From assembly GCA_017472085.1 (NCBI GenBank), contig JAFUQZ010000021.1:52078-116077 (forward strand): a stretch of DNA of 64,000 nt, written 5' to 3'. Shown here piece after piece: positions 45,485 to 53,697 of this stretch. Each line of letters opens with the position of its first letter. Within the stretch, counting starts at the first letter, position 1. The notes beneath the pieces were generated by a model, which had not been told where the DNA came from, did no database searches, and worked only from the letters and a program-made list of their open reading frames with translations. Origin of the DNA: Akkermansia sp. GTDB taxonomy: Bacteria > Verrucomicrobiota > Verrucomicrobiia > Verrucomicrobiales > Akkermansiaceae. The position numbers and the translations under genes were made by a program.

Positions 45485-45595
45485 TAATCCATCTCCTCCG
45501 CAAATCCGCAAGTTTTTTTGAAAAAAAGATAAAATAAGTGGGACGAAAAGCAACAAAACGCTGAAATAAAAGGGAGAATAAAAGCCAAAAGAGGG

Positions 45596-45624
45596 TTGAC
45601 TTGGCGGGGGAAAGCCTGTATACT
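45596..45624 (+). promoter_or_regulatory. Promoter of prfB
   Basis: TTGACT (45596-45601), 17-nt spacer, TATACT (45619-45624). The prfB ATG is only 10 nt beyond the -10, so a leaderless mRNA is expected. Confidence 0.8.
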
Positions 45625-45634
45625 CCGCGCCCGT

Positions 45635-46748
45635 ATGGAAAACCAGACCACCAATTTTGATCTCTCGGCGCTCGACACGGCCGCTATGCGCAGCCGTCTT
45701 TCCGAGCTCGGGAGCTATCTTTGACCTCGCTAACCTGGAAGAACGAGTAGCAGAACTGGATGCCCGCATGAGTGCGCCGGATTTCTGGGATAATCCCACG
45801 GCCGCCCGCGAGCTGATGAATGAGGTGAACCCACTCAAACGCCGCCTGGAAAAGTTCCACGAGCTGGAATCCGGGCTGGAAAATGTGGAGGTAGCCATTG
45901 AGATGGCCGATGAGGAGCCGGAAATGGCGGATGAGGCCCACTCGGAGTACAATGCCTGGGTGAAGAGCCTGGAGGAGTTCGAGCTGCTCACGCTGCTGAA
46001 CGGACCGCACGACAATGCCGGGTGCTATATCACCATCCACGCCGGTGCCGGCGGTACGGAGGCCTGCGACTGGGCCAGCATGCTCATGCGTATGTACCTC
46101 CGTTACTGCGAACGCCACGGTTTCAGCACGGAAATCATGGAAAGCACGGATGGCGATGAAGCCGGTATCCGCTCCGTGACCATCAAGATTGACGGCGAGT
46201 ATGCCTACGGCTATCTGAAGAATGAGCGCGGTATTCACCGTCTGGTGCGCATGAGCCCCTTTGATGCCGCCGGCAAGCGGCACACCTCGTTCTGCTCTCT
46301 GGATGCCACGCCCGATATCTCTGATGATGTGGAGATTGAGGTGAAGGAGGCCGATGTGAAGATGGACACCTACCGCTCCGGCGGTAAAGGCGGGCAGAAC
46401 GTGAACAAGGTGGAAACCGCCGTGCGTCTGACACACCTTCCCACCGGTATCATTGTGGCCTGCCAGACCCAGCGCTCCCAGCTCCGCAACCGAGAGGAAG
46501 CCATGCGCATGCTCAAGGCACGTCTCATCCAGCTGGAGGAGGACCGCAAACGCGCCGAGGCCGACCGCCAGTATTCCGAGAAGGGTGATATCGCCTGGGG
46601 TAACCAGATTCGCTCCTACGTGTTCCAGCCTTACCAGATGGTGAAGGACCTGCGCACCGGCTTTGAATCCGGCAATATCCAGGACGTGATGGATGGCAAC
46701 ATCGACGGCTATGTCGAGGCCATGCTCCGCCATAATGCCAATGCCTAA
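45635..46748 (+). CDS. prfB: Peptide chain release factor 2, with programmed +1 frameshift
   Basis: Ends translation at UGA and UAA. The first frame runs from ATG 45635 to CTT TGA C at 45719-45725; a Shine-Dalgarno-like CGGGAG lies a few bases earlier. Skipping one T (45722) joins it to the main frame GAC CTC GCT AAC CTG GAA, the classic RF2 autoregulatory slip: scarce RF2 lets the ribosome pause at UGA and shift. The protein then shows the RF2 tripeptide SPF in [14 protein letters not shown] and the peptidyl-tRNA hydrolysis motif GGQ in [21 protein letters not shown]. The total is about 370 residues. It lies divergent to the ankyrin operon. Confidence 0.96.
45710..45725 (+). promoter_or_regulatory. 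prfB programmed +1 frameshift site
   Basis: GGGAGC (45710-45715), TAT, then the slippery CTT followed by TGA C (45719-45725). Same layout as in other bacterial prfB genes, so this in-frame stop is functional and not a mutation. Confidence 0.95.
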
Positions 46749-46755
46749 AATGGAG

Positions 46756-46820
46756 TGACGATTGACGAATTACGATTGACGAATAAGAATTCGTAAGTCG
46801 TCAATCGTAATTCGTAATTC
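46756..46820. repeat. Heptad element between prfB and trmD, folding as a perfect hairpin
   Basis: ACGA recurs every 7 nt with variable triplets between. The arms ACGAATTACGATTGACGA (46765-46782) and its exact complement (46798-46815) form an 18-bp stem with a 15-nt loop. Only 7 nt follow before the trmD ATG, so the hairpin could gate trmD translation or end prfB transcripts. The same family of repeats fills the prophage 7 kb to the right. Confidence 0.9.
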
Positions 46821-46825
46821 CTTTC

Positions 46826-47623
46826 ATGCTTGAGATTGACGTACTGACTCTGTTTCCGGAGATGATAACGGGGCCGCTTTCCCAGAGTATCATGGGGCGG
46901 GCGGCTGAGAGTGGTATCATCTCTGTGCGGGCGCACCAGCTGCGCGACTGGACGCACGACAAGTACCGCCGCACGGACGATTATCTCTGCGGCGGGGGAC
47001 AGGGCATGCTCATGAAGTGTGAGCCGATTTTCGAGGCTATCGAGGAGCTGCGGCGGGACAATACCCGTGTGATTCTCATGACACCGCAGGGGCGGGTGTT
47101 CCGCCAGCCGGTGGCGGAGGAACTGGCCGCTCCCTGTGCGGAGGGAGGTGATGCCCACTACATCATCCTCTGCGGGCATTATGAGGGGGTGGATTATCGT
47201 GTCATCGAGACGCTGGTGGACATGGAGCTGTCCATCGGTGATTATATCCTGACCAACGGCGCGATTGCTGCTGTGGTGGTGATAGATGCCGTGGCACGAT
47301 TGTTGCCCGGTGCGCTGGGCGATGCCCGCAGCAGCGTGGAGGAATCATTCTCCGACGGCCTGCTGGAGGCACCCGCTTATACCAAGCCCAATGTGTTCCG
47401 CGGCATGGAGGTGCCGGCGGTCTTCCTCTCCGGCAACCACAAGGCCATGGCCGAGTGGAAGCTGGAGAAATCTCTGGAGCGCACCAAAGCTAATCGACCG
47501 GATTTGTATGAGGCCTGGGCAGCGGCTCACCCGGAGCATTTTGCCCCGAAAAAGAAGCGCCGCAAGACCCCGCTGACCGGCTACAAGCCCCGCAAGGTTC
47601 AGGAAGACGGAGCGTCAACCTGA
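46826..47623 (+). CDS. trmD: tRNA (guanine-N1-)-methyltransferase
   Basis: Methylates G37 next to the anticodon to prevent +1 frameshifts, using SAM. The 265 residues show the SPOUT trefoil-knot landmarks: LTLFPEM at the start, GGGQGMLMK (about 57-65), LCGHYEGVDYRVIE (about 110-125) and LSIGDYILTNGAIAAVV (about 135-150). The C-terminal 20 residues are basic. Its start lies immediately after the heptad hairpin; no obvious Shine-Dalgarno is left free. Confidence 0.96.
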   Translation: MLEIDVLTLFPEMITGPLSQSIMGRAAESGIISVRAHQLRDWTHDKYRRTDDYLCGGGQGMLMKCEPIFEAIEELRRDNTRVILMTPQGRVFRQPVAEELAAPCAEGGDAHYIILCGHYEGVDYRVIETLVDMELSIGDYILTNGAIAAVVVIDAVARLLPGALGDARSSVEESFSDGLLEAPAYTKPNVFRGMEVPAVFLSGNHKAMAEWKLEKSLERTKANRPDLYEAWAAAHPEHFAPKKKRRKTPLTGYKPRKVQEDGAST

Positions 47624-47836
47624 CGGCACGGATGGCTTATTTCTGACATTTTTTCACTTTTTTTCAGAAAAAGTGCTCCTGCGCAAGAGTGTTGAGGAGG
47701 GATGAAAGAGGGGTGAAAAGCCTTGAAACGCAGGGGATACGGGCGCGATTAGCGGTTGAGGAAGTAAGTGCGGAATGCACCCGGTAAAAGCGGCGAGACT
47801 GTCGCATAGGTGAGGAAGAGCATCGGCAGAGGGCGG
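47624..47836. other. Host-prophage junction region without genes
   Basis: About 210 nt between trmD and the first phage gene. It contains a T/A-rich hairpin (CACTTTTT with GAAAAAGTG, 47655-47675) that may terminate trmD. No gene is visible. The left prophage end should lie here, but I cannot identify a Mu-type TG...CA terminus or a 5-bp target duplication without the other end, which lies outside the window. Confidence 0.5.
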
Positions 47837-47866
47837 AAAAAAAACGCCCCGGCATTGAAGCGGGGC
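47837..47866 (-). terminator. Terminator of the leftward phage early operon
   Basis: On the minus strand CGCCCC/GGGGCG stem (47845-47850 with 47861-47866) followed by eight T (47837-47844), 20 nt after the last early gene. Confidence 0.88.
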
Positions 47867-47886
47867 GGATGGAAAAATGGACGGCA

Positions 47887-48504
47887 TCAGGGCTGTGGAA
47901 CCGGCGCCGATTTTTTGCGGCGGCGGGGTTTAACGGTGGGCGTGGCCACTATGTCCCCGTGGTACTCTGCCAAGCGTTCAGGCGGCACGGTGGAGCGGCT
48001 GACATGGACGCGGGCGGGGGCATCAATGCCCAGGGCTGCGGATTCTTTTTTGTTGATTCTGCGCCCGCGATTTTCCAGGGTGATGAGGATGTCGCGGATG
48101 ATTTTTTCAGGCAAGCCGGTGAGCATGGCATCAAGATTCATGTCCGGAGTTACCCATGGGCGGCGGGCTTTGCCCGCCACCACCTTGGCAACGTAGGCGC
48201 GCGGGAGTTCCCAGTAGCGCACAACGTTGCGGATTTCATAGATGAGCGCATCGGCGTCACTTTTCGGCGTGTTGTCTTCCTTTTGCGTGCCTCCATAACA
48301 GGCGGCAAACGCATTCAGGAGGGGCACATAGTCCGTTTGATAGAGTGTGCGCCATGAGGTGCGCCCGCCACAGTGCAAGCCGGTGAACTCATGCCGCCAT
48401 TCAACGTATGAGCCCAGCGGCATGCCAGAGCCCTGGAGGTGCTTGTAAGCGCGAGAGCTGACAGCACCCAGGGTGGCAAGCTGCTTTTTGGAAAGCGTCT
48501 TCAT
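47887..48504 (-). CDS. Phage early protein in the GemA (Mu gp16) position, 205 residues
   Basis: Starts MKTLSKKQLATLGAVSSRAYKHLQG; the middle has DADALIYEIRNVVRYWELPRAYVAKVVAGKARRPWV and the C terminus is strongly basic (VKPRRRKKSAPVPQ). Its N-terminal helix pair and position at the end of the Mu-like early operon, directly after gam (4-nt overlap), recall GemA/gp16, a modulator of host gyrase and gene expression. Sequence support for that family is weak. The ATG at 48504 is chosen for the overlap with gam. Confidence 0.6.
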   Translation of the reverse strand: MKTLSKKQLATLGAVSSRAYKHLQGSGMPLGSYVEWRHEFTGLHCGGRTSWRTLYQTDYVPLLNAFAACYGGTQKEDNTPKSDADALIYEIRNVVRYWELPRAYVAKVVAGKARRPWVTPDMNLDAMLTGLPEKIIRDILITLENRGRRINKKESAALGIDAPARVHVSRSTVPPERLAEYHGDIVATPTVKPRRRKKSAPVPQP

Positions 48505-49031
48505 GCCTTGGCGGTGGTGGCTCCGGTGACGATGCCGTTGGTGGGTTCGATAAAGAAGTTTGTTTTTACCTCCCAACGCATGCCGAGGTCGGCGAGGGCT
48601 CCGGTGCCGAGGTCGGCGGCTTTGACGGCGGGGATGTTGATGGATACTTTTGGTTCTTCGATGGTGAGATATTCTTTCTTGCCCTGAGCATAAAGGCTTG
48701 CTGCCACATCGGTGAGCTTGCCTTTCATGGCTTTGAGGGACGGGGCAGAATCGCGGTAGCCGAAAGTGGCGAGTGTGGAGTGGCCGGAGCGGTTGCCCTC
48801 ATCGAATAGCGCGGTCTGGTTGGCGGCTTTTTTGAGGTATTTCTGGAATGCGGCTTGCAGCTCTTTCTTCTCGGCTTCGAGGGTATCGATGACGGCGGCA
48901 TAGCGGGCATCTACGGCGTTTTTTTCTCGTTCGAGGGCTGATTCCTGCTCGGTGATGGAGGTCATCAGGGTTACGATTTTATCGGCAACCTTGCGGGCGG
49001 TTTCGGTATCGGTTATGGTTATTGTTGTCAT
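48501..49031 (-). CDS. gam: Host-nuclease inhibitor Gam (Mu Gam-like)
   Basis: Mu Gam binds double-strand ends and shields phage DNA from exonucleases such as RecBCD. This 176-residue protein has a long N-terminal coiled coil (about 10-70, TLMTSITEQESALEREKNAVDARYAAVIDTLEAEKKELQAAF) and a small C-terminal beta part (KEYLTIEEPKVSINIPAVKAAD...), which is the Gam plan (a Ku-like dimer). It follows the MuB-like gene and an unknown small gene in the early operon. Confidence 0.82.
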   Translation of the reverse strand: MTTITITDTETARKVADKIVTLMTSITEQESALEREKNAVDARYAAVIDTLEAEKKELQAAFQKYLKKAANQTALFDEGNRSGHSTLATFGYRDSAPSLKAMKGKLTDVAASLYAQGKKEYLTIEEPKVSINIPAVKAADLGTGALADLGMRWEVKTNFFIEPTNGIVTGATTAKA

Positions 49032-49088
49032 GGTTTGTGTGTGTTGTTAAGGAAAGGTGTGTGAGGGACTGAAGTCCCGCGCTGCGAT

Positions 49089-49427
49089 TTAATCCGGCAT
49101 CATGGCGCGGCGGGCAGCCGGTGCCAATGAGCCCAAGGGAAGCAGCTCTTGCTGCACCGGTGTGCGGCGTTCCTCTTTCTTGTCAAGGATGGCAAGGAAG
49201 CGCACCCAGGCACCTTGCTTGCTGGCATTCTCTTTGAGCCAACGCATGAGGGCGAGAGCGTCACAGACTACCACGCGGCAGCAGCCGTGCTGCTCGCTTT
49301 TGTACTGGATGGCCACCTCTGCGGGCTCACTGCCCGCCGTGACATAGATGCCACGGCGGTGCCATTGCAGGCGGCTGAAGATGTCACCCAGCTGCTGGGC
49401 GGCGGCTACGCTTTTGGCGTTTGTCAC
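49089..49427 (-). CDS. Phage early protein of unknown function, 112 residues
   Basis: GTG start overlapping the stop of the MuB-like gene by 4 nt. Soluble, with a central beta-rich piece (RGIYVTAGSEPAEVAIQYKSEQHGCCRVVVCDALALMRWLKE). No family recognised. Confidence 0.65.
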   Translation of the reverse strand: MTNAKSVAAAQQLGDIFSRLQWHRRGIYVTAGSEPAEVAIQYKSEQHGCCRVVVCDALALMRWLKENASKQGAWVRFLAILDKKEERRTPVQQELLPLGSLAPAARRAMMPD

Positions 49428-50401
49428 GCAAGCCCCCTTCCCATGCGGCTGAGTGCCGCGCTGAAGTGTTGCAAATCCACGGCGGCACCATTGAGGCGAG
49501 CCTCGGCCACGGCCAGGCGCACAATGGCCAGCAGTGTGCCGAAGCAGTTTTTCCGGGCGAGAGCGTGGACGGTGCGCTGAATGTCCTGTGTGGGTGCGGG
49601 CAGCCGGAAGGCTTGCCAGATAGCGGCGATATCTTGCTGCGTAGGGGTACTCGGCAGGATTTCGGGCAGGCCGCGGCGCAGAAGTTGGTCGAGCTGCTCA
49701 GCAAAGGGAGAAGTGCGCACGCGGTCTGTGTTGGAGTGTTTTTCCAGATTGGTGATGATGAATACCACGGCACAGCCGGAGAGGTCCGCAACGCGCCGCA
49801 CCACATCCAGCGCATCTGCCCCCTGTTGGCGGGTAAGGGCGAGGTGCGCTTCGTCCACGATGATGAGGTGGCGGGGCGAGAGCGCAGCACAGAGCAAGCG
49901 CATGAGGGCTGCTACGCTGTGACGCGCCGTTGGGATTTTAAGGGCAGCTGCAAGGTCGCGGACAATGGAGCTGATGGTTACGCCGGGCAGCAGTTCCAGC
50001 AGGATGGTCGTTTCCGGATAGCGGCGCCGGTATTCACGGGCGGCGGTTGTTTTTCCGCTTTGGGACACACCGTAAATGCCGTGGCAGCCGTGGGTGATTT
50101 TTGCCTGGTGGCAGGTGTTGAGCACGCGCTGACCCAGCTCTGTGGGGATGTAGCCGCCGGGGGATGCCGTGACCGGCCGGGCAGAGAGTCTCGCGGCGTG
50201 CAGGCCGCGCTGCTCTTCCAGCTTGGCGAGCTGACGGGCGGCGTTGCCTTCATAATTGCCGCGGATGAGCCCGCGCAGTACTTTTTCTGAGAGGCCGAGG
50301 CGGCGTTCTGCTTCCGTGAGTTTCCCTCCGACGGAGGGGAGGAAGTCATCGACAAGCCAACGGACGGCGGGGTGTTGCAGTTGAGTATCGTTCATGGTCA
50401 T
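49424..50401 (-). CDS. Transposition ATPase, MuB-like
   Basis: AAA+ ATPase of 325 residues that, as in Mu, should coat target DNA and activate the transposase. An N-terminal HTH-like part (about 20-75, RRLGLSEKVLRGLIRGNYEGNAARQLAKLE) precedes Walker A GVSQSGKTT (111-119) and Walker B HLIIVDEAH (178-186), with sensor region FIITNLEKH after. It follows the MuA-like gene by 15 nt. Confidence 0.88.
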   Translation of the reverse strand: MTMNDTQLQHPAVRWLVDDFLPSVGGKLTEAERRLGLSEKVLRGLIRGNYEGNAARQLAKLEEQRGLHAARLSARPVTASPGGYIPTELGQRVLNTCHQAKITHGCHGIYGVSQSGKTTAAREYRRRYPETTILLELLPGVTISSIVRDLAAALKIPTARHSVAALMRLLCAALSPRHLIIVDEAHLALTRQQGADALDVVRRVADLSGCAVVFIITNLEKHSNTDRVRTSPFAEQLDQLLRRGLPEILPSTPTQQDIAAIWQAFRLPAPTQDIQRTVHALARKNCFGTLLAIVRLAVAEARLNGAAVDLQHFSAALSRMGRGLA

Positions 50402-50416
50402 GAGTATGGTTTGGGA

Positions 50417-52498
50417 TTAGAGGAAAGTGGGTTCATCGTAGGATTCCGGCAGCCCCATTCCGGCGAATTCCTCGGTCGGCAGGGCGTCCGGCAGGGGGGC
50501 GGCTGCGCGGCGGCGGGGTTTCCGCAGCTGTGCGGCATCTGTCACGGCGAGTGGGTCAATCTGTTCACCTGCCAGGAGGCGGCGGTTGTAGTCCATTTGG
50601 ATGCGATGCTCGGCGGTATCGGGGGCAACCATGTTATCAATGCGGGCCAGCTCCTCCGCACGGCGCTGCACCATATCACCGAACATGCGCAGGCGGGCGG
50701 CTTCATCCTGGTACTTCACTCGGGTGAGGCGTTGGGCGACCCCTTTCACGATGTTTTTTTCATCCAGCACAAAGAGGGATTCCGCCAATGGGTTGAGCAC
50801 CCCGTACCATGTTTCTCCGGCAGGGAGCGGCACCTTGTATCCCTCTGCATCCAGCACCACGTCAGAGAAGAGCAGCTCGCGGTGGTGGCGCGATTTCCCG
50901 TCCACGATGAGAGCCCCTCCCCTGCGGGTCAACTTGAATTTGCGGTGCGCGCCCATGAGGGCGACACACTGTGCCGGCGTGAAGCGGATGAGCTCATTGC
51001 CCGGCCGCGCCAGCGATTGCATCCAGGCCTCATCGGGAGAGAACACGCGCTCGCGCAGGCGGGAGGGCACCCGCCGGGCCAGCATCAGCGCCTCCTCGGC
51101 CTCCTCCGGCTCCATGAGGGAGAGCAGCTTCCAATCCTGCCCGGTGAAGGAGAATTCCGGCTGGATGAATCCGCATTCCTTCCAGCCTTGCAGCTTGTGG
51201 TCGGTGCGCTTGTTGATACCTCCCACCACTTGCACCAGCATGTCTGCCAGCTGGCCGAGCGGCGGCGCAAAGGTAGCCAGCCCGGCCACCTGTGCCTTGC
51301 TCAGCTGTTTATTGTGCAGCCCCTTGCCGGTGTTGACCGCCTTGACGATGGCGGCATCATGCTTTTCCGTGATACCGTAGAGACGCTCCGGCTCCGTGCG
51401 GTTTTTGCCGGTCTGGGTGAGCACGCCGTCCATGCGGTTATGCAGCAGGTTGTGCCAGCTTTCCAGCTCTGCCTTGAAGCGGGGATTGCCCACGGCGCGC
51501 CCCTCAAAAGCACCCACCTGCCGCATGCCGGTCATGCCGCTGCGAGAGACGCTGATTTTCCCGTCGGAGAGCATGGAAAGCGCATCCTCCACCTGCGGAG
51601 AGATGGCCGCCGTGCCGTGCTCACACACAAACACGGTACCGCGCGGCGAATAGCCCACATTGAGCAACAGGTCGCAAATGAGGTAGAGCATTTCATCCTC
51701 CGTCAGTTGCAGACTTTTGCCATCTTCTCCTTTAGTGCGCAGCTTGGTGAACCAGCTGAGCCGCTTGCCGGTGAACCGGTCCAGGCAGCCCAGCTGCAGC
51801 GGGCGGTCAATGTGCATGCGCCCGTTGCCGTCATAGCCCTGCACCTTACAATCCAGCCACACGTCATCGAATGAGTAGACCGCCCCCGGCCACATCCCCT
51901 CGCGCGTGGAGAACGCCTGCGCCAGGTAGTTGTAGCCTGTGCGTGTGCCGCCGTGTATGATGGTGAGGGCGGCGCGGTCAGGCATCAGGCGGTAGAGCCG
52001 CTCCTTGCTCCACCCGGCGGGGTAAGGCTCGCGCCCTGTGGGGTTCATGCCCTCGTAGCCGGGGATTGCCTTGCCCGACTCCCACTCGGCATAGAGCTCC
52101 TGTATGGCGGTGGTCAGCGAGCGCGGGTGGCGGCTGGCCAGCAGGGCCAGGTGCGCGCGGAAACAGGGCTGCGCTGTGCGCACCTGCCGGCGGTTGGCGG
52201 CCACGGTGCGGCCATCGAACACGGCCTGCCAGCAGCGCGGGGCGGTCACGCGCTGCCCTCGCTTATCCTTCTTGCCACCCTTCCAGTTGTAATAATAGCG
52301 CTCCATGCTCTTGGCAGAGACGGGGCGCGCCGCCGCGCCGGAGAGCCCGGCCAGCCGCAGCGTGAGCGCCGCCGCCATCTCTGCAAAATGCTGCGTGGGG
52401 AACTGCTCCTGCTCCAGGCTCTTGCAGGCCGCCACCAGGTAGCGCACCCGCGCCGCATCCTCCAGCGGCAGATCATCCAGGCGTACATTCTCGTGCAT
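50417..52498 (-). CDS. DDE-type transposase, MuA-like
   Basis: A 693-residue transposase that would integrate and replicate the phage. After an N-terminal DNA-binding region (about 1-190) the RNase H-like core begins at AVYSFDDVWLD (Asp 211/212). The expected second Asp position reads FVCEHGTAAI (Glu 293), and the third acidic residue lies in ELESWHNLLHNRMD (Glu 346). The C-terminal part includes a beta-barrel-like domain, as in MuA. Whether Glu 293 truly replaces the second catalytic Asp needs an alignment. A C10 tract on the coding strand lies 10 nt upstream of the ATG. Confidence 0.87.
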   Translation of the reverse strand: MHENVRLDDLPLEDAARVRYLVAACKSLEQEQFPTQHFAEMAAALTLRLAGLSGAAARPVSAKSMERYYYNWKGGKKDKRGQRVTAPRCWQAVFDGRTVAANRRQVRTAQPCFRAHLALLASRHPRSLTTAIQELYAEWESGKAIPGYEGMNPTGREPYPAGWSKERLYRLMPDRAALTIIHGGTRTGYNYLAQAFSTREGMWPGAVYSFDDVWLDCKVQGYDGNGRMHIDRPLQLGCLDRFTGKRLSWFTKLRTKGEDGKSLQLTEDEMLYLICDLLLNVGYSPRGTVFVCEHGTAAISPQVEDALSMLSDGKISVSRSGMTGMRQVGAFEGRAVGNPRFKAELESWHNLLHNRMDGVLTQTGKNRTEPERLYGITEKHDAAIVKAVNTGKGLHNKQLSKAQVAGLATFAPPLGQLADMLVQVVGGINKRTDHKLQGWKECGFIQPEFSFTGQDWKLLSLMEPEEAEEALMLARRVPSRLRERVFSPDEAWMQSLARPGNELIRFTPAQCVALMGAHRKFKLTRRGGALIVDGKSRHHRELLFSDVVLDAEGYKVPLPAGETWYGVLNPLAESLFVLDEKNIVKGVAQRLTRVKYQDEAARLRMFGDMVQRRAEELARIDNMVAPDTAEHRIQMDYNRRLLAGEQIDPLAVTDAAQLRKPRRRAAAPLPDALPTEEFAGMGLPESYDEPTFL

Positions 52499-52507
52499 GG
52501 CAAGCGT

Positions 52508-52517
52508 GGGGGGGGGG
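52508..52517. repeat. Homopolymer of ten G next to the transposase start
   Basis: Ten consecutive G on the plus strand (C on the transposase strand), placed between the upstream gene's stop and the transposase ATG. Slippage would change the spacing of the translation start region. Confidence 0.9.
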
Positions 52518-52526
52518 CTTGGTTTA

Positions 52527-53369
52527 TTATGCCGTCGGCGGCAGCATCGGGCGGGTTTTAGCGGCGCGGATTCGGGCGGCCAGCGCCTCCAGCTTTGTGG
52601 CCACCGTTTCCCGCTCCTGCGCCGTCACCCGCCCTGCCATTTCATCCACATAGCCGGAGAACGAATCCAGCCACCCGCCGCTCTTGCTCAGGAAAGCCGC
52701 CCGCAGCGCCTCCAGAGAGACCGGCTCTGCCGCATCTGCTGCCGCATCCAGCTTTTCCCCGGCGGGCAGCTGCGGTTTCTCCGGTGCCAGCTCCAGGTAG
52801 GCCTCGCGCAGGGAGCCGGCGGTGAGCCATCGGCTCCACATCAGCTCCGTGGCCTCCTGCGGGTCATCATAGGCACCGGTCAGCAGGGCGGCCGTGTGGT
52901 CGCTGAGGCTCTGCGCCACCACCGCCGGTGTCAGCCCGCCCGCCTCCTGCATGCGCTGCATCACCGCTTCCAGCACTTTGGTGTAGTTGCGCGCCGTGGC
53001 ATAAGTGAACGGAAAGCCGCCGCTGCCGCTGATTTCCAGCGCGGCCTCGCGGGCTTTCATGTTGCCTTTGTAGCCGGCAAACAGCGCGCCGAAGGCCACC
53101 CGCCCCACCGCGCAGCGCAGTGAGATCTGCTTGAGCACACAGGCCAGATTCAGCGTGGCCAGCAGGTGGGTGCGCGCGGCCTCCCGCGCTGTTTCTGCCG
53201 CGCGGGTCAGCGCCCCGTGCAGCGTGCCGCACAGCAGCACCGCCTCGTGCAGCTCGCGGTCAGCCTCGCGGCTCAGCTCCGCGCGCTCTGTTCTCCCCAC
53301 CACCTGCACGGGGGCAAAGGTGGCGGGCTCAGCATATTCACCGGGCAAGCCGGTCAGTTCAGTATTCAT
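52527..53369 (-). CDS. Phage early protein of unknown function, 280 residues
   Basis: Between the sigma-like gene (4-nt overlap at its start) and the transposase gene. Mostly helical, Ala/Glu-rich: HEAVLLCGTLHGALTRAAETAREAARTHLLATLNLACVLKQISLRCAVGRVAFGALFAGYKGNMKA. It also includes a segment GGFPFTYATARNYTKVLEAVMQRM that could be a helix-turn-helix. It may be a DNA-binding accessory of transposition; no family is recognised. Confidence 0.7.
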   Translation of the reverse strand: MNTELTGLPGEYAEPATFAPVQVVGRTERAELSREADRELHEAVLLCGTLHGALTRAAETAREAARTHLLATLNLACVLKQISLRCAVGRVAFGALFAGYKGNMKAREAALEISGSGGFPFTYATARNYTKVLEAVMQRMQEAGGLTPAVVAQSLSDHTAALLTGAYDDPQEATELMWSRWLTAGSLREAYLELAPEKPQLPAGEKLDAAADAAEPVSLEALRAAFLSKSGGWLDSFSGYVDEMAGRVTAQERETVATKLEALAARIRAAKTRPMLPPTA

Positions 53370-53644
53370 TTGTGTGATGTGTCTTTGGTTGATGGGTTAA
53401 AGTTGACGAAGGGGGCCAGCGCTTGCCGCATTTCGGGGTTATCCAGCACGGCGCGGCGGATTTTATGGAGCGCTTTGGCTTCTATCTGTCGCACGCGCTC
53501 GCGGCTCATGCCCAGCAGCGTGCCGATGGTTTGCAGCGTATCGCCGCAGCCGGGCATGCGCGGGGGCAGCCCCGCTTTTTCCCGGAACTCCGGCACACCC
53601 AGCAGCGCCAGCATGATAAGCTCTTCGGATGGACGATTGACCAT
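53366..53644 (-). CDS. Sigma70 region 4-like phage regulator, 92 residues
   Basis: The core (about residues 36-66) reads TLQTIGTLLGMSRERVRQIEAKALHKIRRAV, which is nearly the wording of RpoD region 4.2, the helix-turn-helix that contacts the -35 box. Regions 1-3 are absent. It could redirect host RNA polymerase or act as a stand-alone -35 binder, like the middle regulator Mor in role but not in fold. The first codons (ATG GTC AAT CGT) lie against a heptad element. Confidence 0.78.
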   Translation of the reverse strand: MVNRPSEELIMLALLGVPEFREKAGLPPRMPGCGDTLQTIGTLLGMSRERVRQIEAKALHKIRRAVLDNPEMRQALAPFVNFNPSTKDTSHK

Positions 53645-53697
53645 TGTCGATTGACGATTTTTGAATTCGTACTTCGTAACTCGTACTTCGTACTTTA
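53629..53697. repeat. Heptad element, spanning the ends of two early genes
   Basis: TCGT/ACGA every 7 nt across about 65 nt, first as ACGA-type and then as TCGT-type (inverted arms). It contains the start region of the sigma-like gene and the stop codon of the 60-residue membrane protein gene. Confidence 0.85.

Noticed and set aside
45719..45725. In-frame TGA in prfB read as a disrupted gene
   Set aside because: CTT TGA C with a preceding SD-like sequence is the standard RF2 programmed frameshift.
44714..46015. Long minus-strand frame that would extend the PDZ protein across prfB
   Set aside because: The extension overlaps the prfB promoter and coding region; a Shine-Dalgarno and signal peptide support a start at 45484.
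47624..47836. Exact left attachment end of the prophage
   Set aside because: No second end is in the window, so a target duplication or terminal inverted repeat cannot be verified.
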